Source of the DNA: Allosalinactinospora lopnorensis
Lineage (GTDB): Bacteria; Actinomycetota; Actinomycetes; Streptosporangiales; Streptosporangiaceae
Length of the DNA stretch: 36,786 bases
Reading direction: 5' to 3'
Assembly: GCF_000981225.1 (NCBI RefSeq)
Contig: NZ_LAJC01000061.1
Location: 1-36,786, forward strand
The notes under the pieces were generated by a model. It did no database searches. It had not been told where the DNA came from and saw nothing but the letters and a program-made list of their open reading frames with translations. This document shows positions 24,894 to 34,090 of the stretch, one piece after another. Position numbers and translations under genes: made by a program. Position 1 is the stretch's first letter; the number at the start of each line of letters is the position of its first letter.

Positions 24894-25205
24894 ACACTCC
24901 TGGGGTTCTCCAGATCGTCGGCGGTCGCGGTGTCGTGTACCCCGGTGTAGAAGGTCCAGGGTCGGCTTCGTCTGGCCGTGCCGCGGGCTCCGCATCGCCA
25001 CACGCGGGTAGGCGTCGAGCCCGGAGATGGCGACGTGGACACCGACGAGTAGCGGAAGGCGCGCGGTCATCCGCTTCCCCAGGCTTTCGACGGGAACCAC
25101 GGAGATGGCCTCGGTCGGGCCCCGATCGCCGTCTCTTTGGAGGCGCTGGGGGCGGCTCCGGCGCTGGACGAACACCACGCAATCGCTCGGGGAGCCGTCA
25201 TCGGG

Positions 25206-26207
25206 TCATTCGACCGGTCCGGCGGCCCGGTCGCCCGCGTTAAGCCAGCGCACCGTGTCGGCGATGCTGTCTTCCGCGGTGCGGAAACCCACGCCCAGCT
25301 CGCGCACGGTCGCGGAAGCGTCGATCGAGTCGAAGTTCAGCGCCGTCCAGGGGCTCTGGTAGTCGAGAGGCAAACGCTTCGGAGAGATCCGCTGGACGGC
25401 ATCAGCCACCCGCGCGAGGCCGAGCACCAGCGGAGCCGGAACCACTCCGCGGGGCGGCCGGCGACCGCCGGTCTCGGCGACGATACGCATCATCGTCGCC
25501 GTTGGAACCACCTCCGAGGCGGCTATGTAGCGTTGCGGTCCAACGCCCGGGCGCAACGCCGCGGCGTGGACCGCGGCGACGTCGCGGACGTCGACCACCC
25601 CCACGCGGCCCGGAGCCCCGAAAGGAATCCTCCCCTCCAGCACGTCCCGCGCGAGCAACGTGCTCTCTCCGGCCTGCGGGTCGTTCGGCCCCCAGACCAT
25701 CCCCGGGTAGACGATCGTCACCGGTGCTCCCTCCGCCTGCAGCCGGCGCGCGATGTGTTCGGAGCGGGCCTTGGACCGGGCGTAGGGAGTCGGCGGGTTA
25801 CCGACGGGAGAGTACGGTTTCAGGGTTTCGCGTGCCGGCAGCAGGGCGGTGTAGGTGGAAACGTGGATCACCGGGTCGAGGCCCAGTTCGCTCGCCCGGC
25901 CCAGCACCAGCTCGGTGCCGCGCGGGTTCGTGGTGAGCATCTCTTTGCTGCGGCGGACGTCGTGCGAGTAGGTGGCGGCCGCGTGCACGACCGCGTCGCA
26001 GCCGTTCAACGCGTCGTCGATCCGGTCCTTGTCCAGGATGTCGGCCTCGGTTATCTCGACCGTATCGGCGCAGCCGAGCGGCGCCAGCGCTCGCCGCACT
26101 CGCTCGCCCGTGCGTGCCGAGGCGCGGACGTGGTGGCCGGCGCCGACCAGCGCCTTGACCGTGTGTGAGCCGACGAAGCCGCTCGCCCCAGTGACCAGTA
26201 CCTTCAT
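25206..26207 (-). CDS. NAD(P)-dependent epimerase/dehydratase-family protein (extended SDR)
   Basis: This 333-residue protein starts at ATG 26207 behind GAGGGAGAGG. The N-terminal Rossmann motif GASGFVGS is at 7-14; VVHAAATYSHD (about 73-83) is the A-A-rich strand of extended SDRs; the catalytic pattern has Ser/Thr at 117-118 (HVSTYTAL) and Tyr142-x3-Lys146 (PYARSK). IVYPGMVWGPND is the family substrate-side motif. These features match dihydroflavonol-reductase/steroid-dehydrogenase-like SDRs. The substrate is unknown. It is divergent from the DJ-1 gene and separated from the MFS gene by long gene-free DNA, so it is probably monocistronic. Confidence 0.88.
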   Translation of the reverse strand: MKVLVTGASGFVGSHTVKALVGAGHHVRASARTGERVRRALAPLGCADTVEITEADILDKDRIDDALNGCDAVVHAAATYSHDVRRSKEMLTTNPRGTELVLGRASELGLDPVIHVSTYTALLPARETLKPYSPVGNPPTPYARSKARSEHIARRLQAEGAPVTIVYPGMVWGPNDPQAGESTLLARDVLEGRIPFGAPGRVGVVDVRDVAAVHAAALRPGVGPQRYIAASEVVPTATMMRIVAETGGRRPPRGVVPAPLVLGLARVADAVQRISPKRLPLDYQSPWTALNFDSIDASATVRELGVGFRTAEDSIADTVRWLNAGDRAAGPVE

Positions 26208-26652
26208 CGAACCTCTCCCTCATTCGAGGTGGTTGGGGGTGATGATTCCGCTGTTTTCTTTTTCGGGAGTTGGCCCTGGGGGATGTTATTGGCAGCGGTC
26301 ATAAATGACCCTTAAGTGAATAAGTAGATTCGGTTAATCTCCGCAGTGTGCGTGTCTTCGGGCGCGGTCCGCTCCCATTGGGTACCGCTGAGTCCGGACC
26401 TTCGTCTCCTGTCCCGGTATAGACCTACGAGCCCCACGTCAGGCCCCGAGAAATGCCTCCCAGCAGCAGTTCCGCCGCGGTCCACCGGAATCGATCCATC
26501 ATCTTTCCTATGGGGGTTAGCGCGAACTCTATTGGCATACCGATGCTGGCGGGCCCTACGGTCGAGACCGTAACCGCTGACGAACCGCGTACGGATCGTC
26601 GGATCATAAGCGCCCCGCTAATCAGCCGAGGCGCCCTCGAGAGAGTGGAGAA
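26208..26652. promoter_or_regulatory. Divergent intergenic region, SDR and DJ-1 genes
   Basis: These 445 bases lie between two divergent genes and must carry both promoters. The segment 26295-26340 is strikingly AT-rich for this genome (ATAAATGACCCTTAAGTGAA). No gene or clear RNA was seen, and I cannot place -10/-35 boxes reliably. Confidence 0.4.
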
Positions 26653-27348
26653 ATGGCAAGGATCCTGTTTGTGATGACCGGTGTCGACCACTGGACACTG
26701 GCCGATGGCACCCAGCACCCGACCGGCTACTGGGCCGAGGAGTTCGCGGCCCCCTACCGCGCGTTCACAACGGCCGGGCACGAAGTCGTCGTGGCCACAC
26801 CGGGCGGTGTGCTGCCCACGGTCGACACCGCCAGCCTTGCGCCGGAGGTCAACGGCGGCCAGGAAGCGGCCGACGCGGTCGCCGCTGTGCTGGAGTCGGC
26901 CACCGAGCTGCGGAACCCCATCAAACTCGAAGAAGCCGACCTCGCCGACTACACGGCCGTTTTTTACCCCGGCGGCCATGGACCGATGGAGGACCTGGCG
27001 GTCAACGCCGACTCCGGTCGACTGCTCACCGCTGCCCTGGAGTCCGGTACGCCGCTGGGTGTGGTCTGCCACGGACCGGCCGCCCTGCTCGCCACGGAAC
27101 GGCCGGACGGCACCTCCCCGTTCGCCGGCTACCGGGTGACCGGCTTCACCAACACCGAGGAAGCCCAGGCCGGGCTCGCCGAGAACGCCGAGTGGCTGCT
27201 CCAGGACCGGTTGACCGCCCTCGGTGTCCGGTTCTCCGAAGCCGAGCCGTGGGCGCCGAACGTGGTCGTCGACCGCACTCTGTTCACCGGGCAGAACCCC
27301 GCATCCTCCGCCCCGTTGGCCGCCGAGATCCTCAAGGCGCTCGACTGA
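26653..27348 (+). CDS. DJ-1/PfpI (class I glutamine amidotransferase-like) family protein
   Basis: This 231-residue protein starts at ATG 26653 with GTGGAGAA just upstream. Catalytic elements are Glu29/Glu30 (YWAEE), the glycine-rich PGGHGPMEDL at 106-115 and the nucleophile elbow VVCHGPAALL with Cys139-His140. The T-G-Y-W-x-E-E and G-H-G-P-M-x-D-L signatures are those of the Hsp31-like branch, whose members act as glyoxalase III or chaperone-like stress proteins. It is followed 90 bases later by a glyoxalase-fold gene on the same strand, which fits handling of reactive aldehydes, though that link is inference. Confidence 0.9.
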   Translation: MARILFVMTGVDHWTLADGTQHPTGYWAEEFAAPYRAFTTAGHEVVVATPGGVLPTVDTASLAPEVNGGQEAADAVAAVLESATELRNPIKLEEADLADYTAVFYPGGHGPMEDLAVNADSGRLLTAALESGTPLGVVCHGPAALLATERPDGTSPFAGYRVTGFTNTEEAQAGLAENAEWLLQDRLTALGVRFSEAEPWAPNVVVDRTLFTGQNPASSAPLAAEILKALD

Positions 27349-27438
27349 GCCCTCGGGACGGCAGCGCCGCCCGGCCGGTGGTCCCGGCGGCGTCCTGTCT
27401 CCTGCGCGACCGTTCACCGCACACGACAAGGAACGCAC

Positions 27439-27921
27439 GTGACCAGTCCTGTCCTCAACCGAGGTCTCGACCACATCGCCCTGCGTGTCTACGACATGGA
27501 CGCGACGGTGGAGTTCTACACCCGGGCACTCGGCTTCCGGTTCGTCCGGGAGTGGAGCGTACCGGAGGCGGGCGTGCACCGCGCCGTCTTCCTCGACGCG
27601 GATGACGACCGGGTCGTCGAGTTGTTCGACGCGGCCTCGACCCCGCCCGGCGGCTCGGCGCGGGCCCTGGACGCGGAACGGCGGCCGAGCGACGAGGATC
27701 GGGGCCGCGCGGCGACCCTGGTCCACTTCGCGGTCCGCACCGACGACTGCGCCGCCCTGTTCGAGCGCGCCGTCGCGGCCGGGGCCCGGCCATTGGGAGA
27801 ACCGAGGCGGATCGAGACCGCCGGCGAGGACCCGATGACCTTCCAAGCCGCCTTCGTCTACGGCCCGAACGACGAGGTCATCGAGTTCATCGACCGTGTC
27901 GGCCGGCAGAGGGCCGAATGA
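27439..27921 (+). CDS. VOC (glyoxalase/dioxygenase fold) family protein
   Basis: This 160-residue protein starts at GTG 27439, with AAGGAA upstream. Two babab modules are visible: GLDHIALRVYDMDATVEFYTRALGFRFVREW (metal-ligand-type His12) with RVVELFD, then VHFAVRTDDCAALFERAVAAGARPL with FVYGPNDEVIEFID. The H/E/H/E placements suit a divalent metal site. Members include glyoxalase I, fosfomycin resistance proteins and dioxygenases; the reaction cannot be chosen from sequence. It lies 90 bases after the DJ-1 gene and is likely co-transcribed with it. Confidence 0.88.
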   Translation: MTSPVLNRGLDHIALRVYDMDATVEFYTRALGFRFVREWSVPEAGVHRAVFLDADDDRVVELFDAASTPPGGSARALDAERRPSDEDRGRAATLVHFAVRTDDCAALFERAVAAGARPLGEPRRIETAGEDPMTFQAAFVYGPNDEVIEFIDRVGRQRAE

Positions 27922-28268
27922 GGGCGCCAGGTCGATTCGGGCGGCCGGCGAGGCGGTGCGGCCGTCACGCGGCGGCTTCTGGGGAACGTCGGCCAGGCGC
28001 CGGGCCGAGGTGACCAGGGCTCGGGTGCGGATGGGCCGCTCGCTGCACTTCCTGCTGCGGAACACCCGCGAGAGAGCGCCGGCCTCGATACTGGGCAGCC
28101 ACGCCTGCGGGTCCCTGAACAGCGGTGTTCACCAGCAGGTTTGAATCAGTGGCCAGGAGTCCAGAACGACAGAGCGGGCATTCCTTGCGAGTCGCCGCCG
28201 TGCAGGCAGCGGTCAGCCCCTCCCGCCGCCCGGGTATCCACCACCGACAACCCTAGGGAGAAGCAGCG
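27922..28268. other. Gene-free stretch upstream of the YncE-like gene
   Basis: These 347 bases hold no convincing frame on either strand; the open frames here do not show codon-position GC bias of the neighbours. AGGGAG before 28269 is the ribosome site of the next gene. Nothing else stood out. Confidence 0.4.
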
Positions 28269-29303
28269 ATGAGTGACGGTGCCGGGGCCCGGCGGCCCGT
28301 ACTGGCCGTGGTCACCTCGACCGGGGAGGCGGTGCGCTTCTTCGACGGCTTGACCTACGAGTCCCTCGGCGACCTCAAGGTGGCCGCCCAGCCGCACGAG
28401 ATCGCCGTCGATCACGAGGCCGGGGTGCTGTACGTCTCGCACACCTACCGTTCCGGCGTCTACACGAAGCCGGGCGAGAAGGCGCACGAGATCTCCGTCG
28501 TCGACCCGTTCCGGCGGGAACTCGTCGACGTCGTCTCGCTCGCCCCGGAGGAGGCCCCGCACGGTCTCTCCCTCGACGCCGACCGCGGCCTGCTGTACAT
28601 CACCGTTGAGGCCGGCCCGGCGGGCGGCGGCGCGGTCGTCGCTCTTGACACGGCCACCCGCACTTCGGCGCGGCGCGTCGGGGTCGGCGCACGCGGCCCC
28701 CACTGGGTCGCGATCACCCCCGACGGGCGCAAGGGGTATGCCACCAACAAGGCCGACCCGTTCGTCTCTGTCCTGGACCTCACCCGCGGCGTCCTCGCCG
28801 GGCGAATCCCCGCCCCGTACGGCACCGAGGAGATCGCCGTCTCCCGGGACGGCCGCCACGCATACGCCGCCGGCATGACCCTCCACTACGACGGCGGGGA
28901 CGCGGGCCCGCCCCCGGCGGCGCTGATGGTGATCGACACGGCCACCGACGAGGTGACCGGAAGCATCCCCCTGGACCTCCCCGCCTGTCCGGTGCACGTC
29001 GCCGCGGACGGACAGGTCCTCGCCGGGCTCGTCCGCACCGATGACGCGGGGAAGCCGGCGGACGGACAACTCTCGGTCTTCGCGGGCGGCACGCTCGAGC
29101 ACCGCTTCGACGCGCCGATCGGGCAGGCGCCGATCACGGTCCGCACCACTCCGAACGGTGACCGGGCGTTCGTCGCGAACCTGCGCTCGGGCACGGTGAA
29201 CGTCATAGACATGGTGTCCGGTACGCCGTTGCGGGTCCTCGACATCGACGCCGGTGCCCCTGGGACCACCCAGGGCGCTCACGGCATCGCCTACCTGCCG
29301 TGA
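28269..29303 (+). CDS. YncE-like beta-propeller protein
   Basis: This 344-residue protein starts at ATG 28269 behind AGGGAGAAG. It is built of repeated blades: PHEIAVDHEAGVLYVSHT, PHGLSLDADRGLLYITVEA, HWVAITPDGRKGYATNK, EEIAVSRDGRHAYAAG, CPVHVAADGQVLAGL, ITVRTTPNGDRAFVANL, with conserved D-x-x-T/x-x-V-x-x-I/V strands between. This matches the YncE/YVTN seven-blade family. No signal peptide is visible, so it is probably cytoplasmic. No catalytic function is known for such proteins; some bind DNA or quinoprotein-like ligands. Confidence 0.85.
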   Translation: MSDGAGARRPVLAVVTSTGEAVRFFDGLTYESLGDLKVAAQPHEIAVDHEAGVLYVSHTYRSGVYTKPGEKAHEISVVDPFRRELVDVVSLAPEEAPHGLSLDADRGLLYITVEAGPAGGGAVVALDTATRTSARRVGVGARGPHWVAITPDGRKGYATNKADPFVSVLDLTRGVLAGRIPAPYGTEEIAVSRDGRHAYAAGMTLHYDGGDAGPPPAALMVIDTATDEVTGSIPLDLPACPVHVAADGQVLAGLVRTDDAGKPADGQLSVFAGGTLEHRFDAPIGQAPITVRTTPNGDRAFVANLRSGTVNVIDMVSGTPLRVLDIDAGAPGTTQGAHGIAYLP

Positions 29304-29648
29304 GCCACCTCGGCGTCCCGCTGAGCTTGTCGAGGAATCGACATGACGTCCTGCTCCGGTGCGGCACGACCGCGCCGCGAGCCGCTCCGGCCGCGGCCGA
29401 CTGGGGCGAGTGGTGGACCCGGTCCCTCGTCGGGTCCGCCGAGACCGCGCCGAACAACGGTCTGAGTCGCGCCTGGTGGGAAGCGGGGAAACCGGCGAGT
29501 CGAGAAGTCGACTTCGCGCCAGAGCGTCTCGGGCATCGTTCGGCGGTTCGGATCCCGCCACGAGCGGAAGGCCGGCGCATGCCGTGGTCGTTGCCCCGCA
29601 GCGCCGACGAACGCGGAACCATCCGTCCCACCGAGGCATTATTGGGGC
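29304..29648. other. Gene-free stretch between YncE-like and DUF2252 genes
   Basis: These 345 bases have no supported gene. Frames on both strands are compositionally unlike the neighbours. No strong hairpin or repeat was noticed. Confidence 0.4.
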
Positions 29649-30992
29649 ATGTTCAACGTCGACACCCCCACTGACCGCTCCCCCCAGCGGCGCGACCACA
29701 TCGTCCGGACGTTGGAGGACGCCTTCTCCACCCTCATGTCCGCTGACCCCGGCGCGTTCCGCGCCAAGTTCCGCAAGATGGCCGCCGACCCCTTCGCCTT
29801 CTACCGGGGAAGCGCCTGCTTGTTCTACGCCGACATCATCGGTATGGACGACCCCTGGGCCGACGAGCGCACGTCGCGCGTGTGGATCCAGGGCGACCTG
29901 CACGCCGAGAACTTCGGTACCTACATGGACTCCACCGGTCGGTTGGTCTTCGACGTCAACGATTTCGACGAGGCCTACCTGGGCCACTTCACCTGGGACG
30001 TGCAGCGGTTCGTGGCCAGTGTCGCGCTGCTGGGCTGGCAGAAGGCGCTCTCCGACGATGACATCGGTGCCCTCGTGCCCCGCTATGTCGAGGCCTACAT
30101 CGAACAGGTACGCAGCTTCGCCTCACGCGGCGGCGACGACGAGTTCTCCCTGGTGCTGGGGAACACCAAGGGCACCGTGCACGACGTGCTGCAGCAGGCC
30201 CGGCTCAACAGCCGCTTCGAGCTGCTCCAGGCCGTGACCACCCGCCGCGGCTACGAACGGCTCTTCCGCGACGGGCCCGGGGTGCGGCGGCTCGCCCGGG
30301 ACGAGTACGAGCGTGTCGGCGTGGCCTTCGAGAAGTACCTGGACACCATCCCCGCTGACAAGCGCTACGATCCGCTGGCCTACCGGGTCAAGGACATCGT
30401 GGGCCGCAGCGGGTTCGGGATCGGTTCGGCCGGGCTGCCCGCCTACAACATCCTCATCGAGGGGCCCACCGAGGCGTGGGACAACGACATCGTGCTGTCG
30501 ATCAAGCAGGGCAACGTCGCCGCCCCGTCGCGGGTGGTGACCGACCGCCGCATCATGGAGCATTTCCACCACCACGGCCACCGCACCGCGGTCTCGCAGC
30601 GTGCGCTCCAGGCCCACGCGGACCCGCTGCTGGGCCACACCGAGATCGGCGGTGAGGGGTTCGTCGTCAGCGAGCTCTCGCCCTACGTGAACGACCTGGA
30701 CTGGGGCGACCTCACCGAACCCGAGGACATCGCCCCGGTGCTGGACTACCTGGGGCGCGCCACGGCTAAGGCGCACTGCGTCTCCGACGCCCACGCCGAC
30801 GCGACCCTGGTGCAGGGCGAGACCGAGGACGCCATCACCTCCGCTGTGGACGGGCGGGAGAAGGAGTTCCTCGACTGGTGCATCCGCTTCGCCCACCGCT
30901 ACGCCGACCAGGTACGCGCTGACCACGCGCTGTTCGTGGACGCCTTCCGCAACAACGCGATCGCCGGCGTGCGCTCCAGCGGCTCGGACTGA
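29649..30992 (+). CDS. DUF2252 domain protein
   Basis: This 447-residue protein starts at ATG 29649. Conserved DUF2252 blocks are present: FRKMAADPFAFYRGSACLFYADI, RVWIQGDLHAENFGTYMDSTGRLVFDVNDFDEAYLGHFTWDVQRFVASV, VGSAGLPAYNILIEG-like region, VSQRALQAHADPLLG, and FVVSELSPYVNDLDW. The G-D-x-H-x-x-N-F and D-x-N-D-F-D motifs resemble the catalytic and metal-binding loops of aminoglycoside phosphotransferase-like kinases, so a kinase-like fold is likely, although substrates are unknown. The length is normal for the family. It stands alone on the + strand. Confidence 0.9.
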   Translation: MFNVDTPTDRSPQRRDHIVRTLEDAFSTLMSADPGAFRAKFRKMAADPFAFYRGSACLFYADIIGMDDPWADERTSRVWIQGDLHAENFGTYMDSTGRLVFDVNDFDEAYLGHFTWDVQRFVASVALLGWQKALSDDDIGALVPRYVEAYIEQVRSFASRGGDDEFSLVLGNTKGTVHDVLQQARLNSRFELLQAVTTRRGYERLFRDGPGVRRLARDEYERVGVAFEKYLDTIPADKRYDPLAYRVKDIVGRSGFGIGSAGLPAYNILIEGPTEAWDNDIVLSIKQGNVAAPSRVVTDRRIMEHFHHHGHRTAVSQRALQAHADPLLGHTEIGGEGFVVSELSPYVNDLDWGDLTEPEDIAPVLDYLGRATAKAHCVSDAHADATLVQGETEDAITSAVDGREKEFLDWCIRFAHRYADQVRADHALFVDAFRNNAIAGVRSSGSD

Positions 30993-31460
30993 GCGCCGCT
31001 GCGCCGAGCCGGTGGCGTTCCTTCGCCCCCCGAAGGCTCACCGCGGTGGCCGCCACACCCGGACCGGGGCGCGCCCGCCGTCGCCGTTTTCGGGACGAAA
31101 CCCGGCCTCGCGCCGGGACTGTTCGTGTCATCCCGAATGGGGCGCCGGTGCCTGGAGTGCGGGGCTCCGGAAGACCTCCCGCTGGTGCCAGGCGATGTGC
31201 TCGCCGCTTACCGGCGGGAATCCGGGCTGTGGCGGCCTGACCGGACGCCCGTTCAGGGCCAGGACGAAGCTCCCGGCGCTCTCGGCGCGGCCCACGAAAC
31301 GGCTTGAGACCGTAACGGTCTGTCCTTCCGCCAGCCCGAGGACGCCCTTGTCGAGCAGCTTGTGACCACGTCTCCTTGTCCGCGCATAGACATGTCGACA
31401 CGGCGACGTGTGCGGTACGGACCCCGGAAGGTCGGTGCCGCGGCCTTGTGCGCACCACCT
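30993..31460. other. Gene-free stretch between DUF2252 and helicase genes
   Basis: These 468 bases lie between convergent genes. Open frames exist on both strands but have no start with a ribosome site and no recognisable domain. A - strand frame right after the helicase stop reads plausibly for about 70 codons (LLDKGVLGLAEGQTVTVSSRFVGRAESAGSFVLALNG), but it has no start and I do not call it. Confidence 0.4.
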
Positions 31461-32827
31461 TCAGTCCCAGGCGACACGCAGTGCGGTGGTCGCGGCGAAG
31501 GGGTCCTCTCCGCGGTGCGCCGCGAGGATCCCCTCCCCTTCCGGTGATGAGGTGAACAGCGCGGAGCCGCGGGAGATCCAGGTGTTCCACGCCTTCTCGA
31601 ACTCCTTGGCCAGGCGGCGGTTCTGGCCGAACACCGCCGGAACAGCGTGGTAGACGACCTCGTCAGCGCGGGCGTGCCCGTCTCCCCATGCCTGGGCGTG
31701 CTGCAGCCGCTCCTCCCCTGTCCGTACCCGCACCACGTATCTGGGGATGACGTAGCGGGGCATCGCCATCGGAGAAAGCACCTCATCGAGAGCTACGGCG
31801 AACCGCTCCGAGGTGGCCGTGTCCACACCCGCCAGGGAAAGCTGGTAAGAGCCGTCCGACTCCAGTCGGACGGTGACCGCATCGGCGCCGCGTTCGGAGA
31901 GGTCACAGGTGACCAGCGCGTCGGCGATCGCGTAGGCGAGGCGGGTGACCGAGGGGTCGCCCGCCGCTGTGTCGAGCGTGTCCGCCAGGTGTTCCCGCAC
32001 CAGCGCCTCGTGCTCCCGGAGCCGATCCTCGTGGCCTCGTCCGGTACGGCCGCAGACGCGTCCGGACCGCCGTTTGCGCCACCGCTCCTCCAGGATGACG
32101 AGCCATCCGTAGAGCACGAAGACCACGCCCAGGAGGGTCCAGACCTCATGGAGCCAAACACCGCCGGCGAGTCCCAGCACCACGTAACCGGCGACCACCA
32201 CCGCGTTCGCGGCGAGATACCAGGGGACCGCCTGCTGCGTTCTCATGGGTGACTCGAACGACCGGCGCGACCCGCCCAGCAGGGACAGCGGGGACAACCG
32301 CGCGGGCGGCGGGGGCTGCGAAGGTACCGGGGCCGCGCAGTTCGGGGCCGGTACGGCGGAGGGAGGCTCAGGGCGCCCCGGAACCGGTTCCAGCTCCGCC
32401 TTCGCGGGCACGACCGCGCGGGCGGCGTGTACCCGGACGGTGTGGACGAGCTCGTCCCGGTACTCGGAGCCGAGCCGCCAGACCGCGCGGGTCGCGGCCC
32501 GGTCCTGGGCCCGTTCGAGCATCCGGGTGTTCAGCGCGTCGAAGGATCCGGTCTCGGGGGGCGCATAGGGCGAGAACGAGGCGTCGACGTGGGCCACCCC
32601 GGAGACGATCTCACCGTCCGGAGCCGCGACCAGGTAACCGGTGTGCTTGCGCACGAAACGCTCCCAGTCGGCGGCTCCCTTGGGGTGCCGGTCGGTCGTG
32701 CAGACAACGGTCCAGGTGTTGGCGGTCTTCTCCGGCCACCCGGGGTCCAGGCGCAGCACACGCCCGCGGGTCTGCACCACTGATGTGGGGGTCGTTGCGG
32801 TGGTCAGGTCGATCAGGGCGTTGATGC
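31461..32827 (-). CDS. SF2 helicase, C-terminal part with membrane helices (fragment 3)
   Basis: This frame is joined to the middle fragment by restoring one base at about 32824-32827, giving GEGWDATAINALIDLTTATTPTSVVQTRGRVLRLDPGW: helicase motifs V and VI. Then come about 70 residues to the end of the helicase core (FVRKHTGYLVAAPDG), a Pro/Ala linker, two adjacent membrane helices (WYLAANAVVVAGYVVLGLAGGVWL; EVWTLLGVVFVLYGWLVILEE), and a soluble C-terminal domain ending TTALRVAWD. The open frame extends to 33653, but the upstream part is antisense to helicase meaning and is dropped. A helicase carrying its own transmembrane hairpin is unusual. Confidence 0.72.
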
Positions 32828-34090
32828 CGTGGCGTCCCATCCCTCCCCCAGCAGCCCGCGCGTGCCGACCAGGACCTGGCACCCGCCCGATTCGAAGAAG
32901 GCGGTCACGTGGCGGACCCACTGCCGGGACGTCCACCTTCCGGTGATCATGGCCAGGCCGCCGTCGGCGGGCTCCACGGACAGCTCCGGAGCCGTTCCCT
33001 CTGACTCGGCGGCGACGAACTCGGCGAAGGCCCGTCCCGTCGCTTCCGCGGCGGCCACCGTACGCCCGGTAACCAGCATCGGACGCAGCAGCAGGGTGCG
33101 GTCGTCGGCGAGGAGGTTCTTCAGCATCAGCAGAGCCGCCCCGGCCTGCGGGTCGAGAACGTTCCGCAGTCCTGAGGGAAGGGTGGCGGTGGCGCGCTCG
33201 TGGTCGCACAGCACCAGGCAGCGCAGCCGCTCGCCCAGGGACGCCGCCTCGGTGGCGGCGATCTCCACCGCGCCGTAGGTCTTGGCCGCGCTGCGCGCGA
33301 GCACGCGGTCCACCGGAGAACGCGCCGACCGGATGCCCCGCCGGGTCAACTGGTAGCCCACGGCCGGCAGCGCCCGCCGGATAGCCGCCACCGCGTCGGC
33401 GTCGACCTCCTCGGAGCTGGGCAGCAGGCAGTGCTTGACATAGTCGTTGAGCAGCACCACCCAGTCCTCGGCGGCGGGGGCGTGCCGGTGCTCCTCCCGT
33501 AGCCTGGCCCCGTGCGGCCTCGCCAGCAGCCCCGCGTAGTGCAACCGCAGCGCCGCCGCGGCGATCTCCGGCTCGTTGCGCTCCAGCCACTCCCAGGAGA
33601 TCCGCTCGCCGGTGGCCCGCTCCGCGAGTTCGACCAGCCGGGCGTCCACCCATTCCAGGAAACCGGTCGAGGCGAAGCCCGGCGCCAGCAGGTCGGTGGT
33701 CAGCTCGGTGAACCGCTCCGCCTCGCCGGTGATGTAATCGCTTTCGACCGGTGTCGGTGTGGTCAGCCAGGCCAGTTCCGAGAACGGCGCCAGGTAGCCC
33801 TGCCGGACCATCGCCGGAACCGAGGCGCCCACGATCGGCTCCCCGAACAGCGCATCGACGAGCCCGGCCTCATCGGAACTCAGCGAACCGGGCGGAGTTG
33901 CGGTGAGCCCGATCACGAGTGCGTCCGGCAGCTCGTCGAGCACTTCGGCGAGCAGCCGCCCCCAGACGTCCAGCAGGTGGTGGCACTCGTCGAGCACCAA
34001 CGTGAGGGGCCCGGCACCGCGTAGTGCGTCGACGAGCTCGCGGCCATTGGTGTGGAGCCGTCCGATCAGCTTTCTCGTGGCCTTCCTCAT
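32813..34090 (-). CDS. SF2 (DEAD/DEAH-type) helicase, middle part (fragment 2)
   Basis: A 425-codon frame containing motif II LTLVLDECHHLLD (about 30-40), motif III GLTATPPG (about 61-68), a long helical insertion, and the RecA2 start (LLRPMLVTGRTVAAAEATGRAFAEF, SRQWVRHVTAFFESGGCQVLVGTRGLLGEGWDA, motifs IV-V). The nominal start at 34090 is internal: reading back one frame, the N-terminal segment joins at HEK near 34070, where a surplus A in an AAA run (or two missing bases) breaks the frame. The 3' end similarly derails at about 32826. Confidence 0.78.
   Translation of the reverse strand: MRKATRKLIGRLHTNGRELVDALRGAGPLTLVLDECHHLLDVWGRLLAEVLDELPDALVIGLTATPPGSLSSDEAGLVDALFGEPIVGASVPAMVRQGYLAPFSELAWLTTPTPVESDYITGEAERFTELTTDLLAPGFASTGFLEWVDARLVELAERATGERISWEWLERNEPEIAAAALRLHYAGLLARPHGARLREEHRHAPAAEDWVVLLNDYVKHCLLPSSEEVDADAVAAIRRALPAVGYQLTRRGIRSARSPVDRVLARSAAKTYGAVEIAATEAASLGERLRCLVLCDHERATATLPSGLRNVLDPQAGAALLMLKNLLADDRTLLLRPMLVTGRTVAAAEATGRAFAEFVAAESEGTAPELSVEPADGGLAMITGRWTSRQWVRHVTAFFESGGCQVLVGTRGLLGEGWDATASTP

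Larger units (their letters stand above)
24003..25205. promoter_or_regulatory. Long gene-free region upstream of the MFS gene, rich in palindromes
   Basis: These 1.2 kb contain no believable gene; long frames are compositionally biased. Inverted repeats stand out: AAGGTTC-GTCGT-GAACCTT (24158-24176), the perfect 14-mer GTGGACATGTCCAC (24330-24343), CGGACA-GA-TGTCCG (24481-24494), and 13-bp arms at 24516-24528 and 24534-24546. The second direct-repeat copy lies at 24862. The first repeat is 156 bases upstream of the MFS start and could be a repressor site. Confidence 0.5.

Noticed and set aside
24371-25243. 290-codon + strand frame in the gap upstream of MFS
   Set aside because: Gly/Arg/Pro-rich low complexity, no ribosome site, no recognisable motif, and it runs across palindromes and the SDR end.
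26425-28065. Long open frame of 546 codons on the - strand
   Set aside because: It is antisense to the DJ-1 and VOC genes, has no domain and mirrors their codon-position GC bias.
28146-29987. 613-codon open frame on the - strand
   Set aside because: It is antisense to the YncE-like gene and the start of DUF2252, with composition typical of a shadow frame.
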